From positions 1 through 7,699 of the forward strand of contig PFWQ01000072.1 in NCBI GenBank assembly GCA_002791215.1: a stretch of 7,699 bases of DNA, read 5' to 3'. This stretch comes from a candidate division SR1 bacterium CG_4_9_14_3_um_filter_40_9 (GTDB taxonomy: Bacteria > Patescibacteriota > Gracilibacteria > Absconditabacterales > Absconditicoccaceae). Below the pieces are notes generated by a model, which did no database searches, was not told the origin of the DNA, and was given only the letters and a program-made list of their open reading frames with translations. Of the stretch, positions 7,538 to 7,699 are shown piece after piece. Within the stretch, counting starts at the first letter, position 1. Each line of letters begins with the position of its first letter. The translations under genes and the position numbers were made by a program.

Positions 7538-7554
7538 AAATCATATTATGATTT
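7538..7554. promoter_or_regulatory. Perfect 17-bp inverted repeat in the intergenic gap
   Basis: AAATCATA and TATGATTT flank a single central T. It is 19 bases upstream of the ATG at 7574 and contains a TATTAT hexamer (7544-7549) that could be a -10 element, so it could be an operator overlapping a promoter. No good -35 is present, and AT-rich sequence produces such palindromes by chance. Function is inference. Confidence 0.3.
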
Positions 7555-7573
7555 TTATCATTTAAAAAAACAT

Positions 7574-7666
7574 ATGTATCAACCAAGTCCTGCCCTACTC
7601 AAAAAATACGCCGACGTTCTAGTGAAATTCGCTCTCTGGCGCATGAAGATTAAAATGACCGCATAA
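7574..7666 (+). pseudogene. Possible broken or remnant M29-type aminopeptidase start (30 codons)
   Basis: The frame from ATG 7574 begins MYQPSPALLKKYADVLVKFALW, which resembles the N-terminus of M29 (AmpS/PepS) metallo-aminopeptidases, where an L-x-K-Y-A-D-x-L-V motif is followed by a G-I-K-K-G-D strand. After Trp22 the likeness is lost (RMKIKMTA) and TAA follows at 7664-7666. A frame shifted by one base from 7641 stays open to the window end if TGA is Gly, so a frameshift, a sequencing indel or a true remnant are all possible. It could also be an unrelated small ORF. There is no visible ribosome site; a run of A precedes the ATG. Confidence 0.35.
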
Positions 7667-7699
7667 GGCATCATGATGGATGATCACATTAGGCAAATA
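7667..7699. other. Window end, no assignable feature
   Basis: The last 33 bases hold no complete feature. They could be the shifted continuation of the preceding frame or intergenic sequence. Confidence 0.3.

Noticed and set aside
7521..7549. Promoter for the 7574 reading frame
   Set aside because: TATTAT at 7544 could be a -10, but the -35 position holds only T-rich sequence, so it is not listed as a promoter.

Overview
The window is AT-rich and only makes sense if UGA is read as glycine (genetic code 25). That code is known from the candidate phyla Gracilibacteria (BD1-5) and Absconditabacteria (SR1), so the source is most likely one of these small, probably host-dependent bacteria; I cannot tell which. 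Under the standard code the first 5.8 kb looks like scattered short ORFs on both strands. With UGA as Gly, one frame stays open from base 2 to a TAA at 5828-5830 and two more complete genes follow. By my hand count about 78 in-frame TGA codons lie in these three genes and each ends in TAA. The sequence supports the recoding internally: duplicated segments place TGA opposite GGA, and TGA encodes glycines that are conserved in FHA, 2H phosphoesterase and other motifs.

Layout: (1) 2-5830, the C-terminal 1942 residues of a giant mosaic protein whose start lies upstream. In order it holds a helical repeat module (copy A), an FHA phosphopeptide-binding domain, a small SH3/Tudor-like segment, a two-part beta-rich region, helical module copy B followed by a dockerin/EF-hand-like calcium loop, a first 2H phosphoesterase domain (two HxT motifs), a long unassigned region, and a second 2H phosphoesterase domain at the C-terminus. 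(2) 5860-6696, a 278-residue protein I do not recognise. (3) 6713-7456, a 247-residue histidine-phosphatase (phosphoglycerate-mutase-like) protein. A clear intrinsic terminator follows at 7473-7510. (4) 7574-7666, a 30-codon reading frame that starts like an M29 aminopeptidase and then breaks off, in an otherwise uninformative 3' end.

Genes 1-3 share a strand, are spaced by 29 and 16 bases, and end at one terminator, so they look like one transcription unit. Two 2H domains (a fold that opens 2',3'-cyclic phosphates, 2'-5' linkages or related cyclic phosphodiesters), a phosphomonoesterase and a phosphothreonine-binding FHA domain suggest a nucleotide or RNA-end processing system. That function is inference. 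Nothing convincing is encoded on the minus strand.
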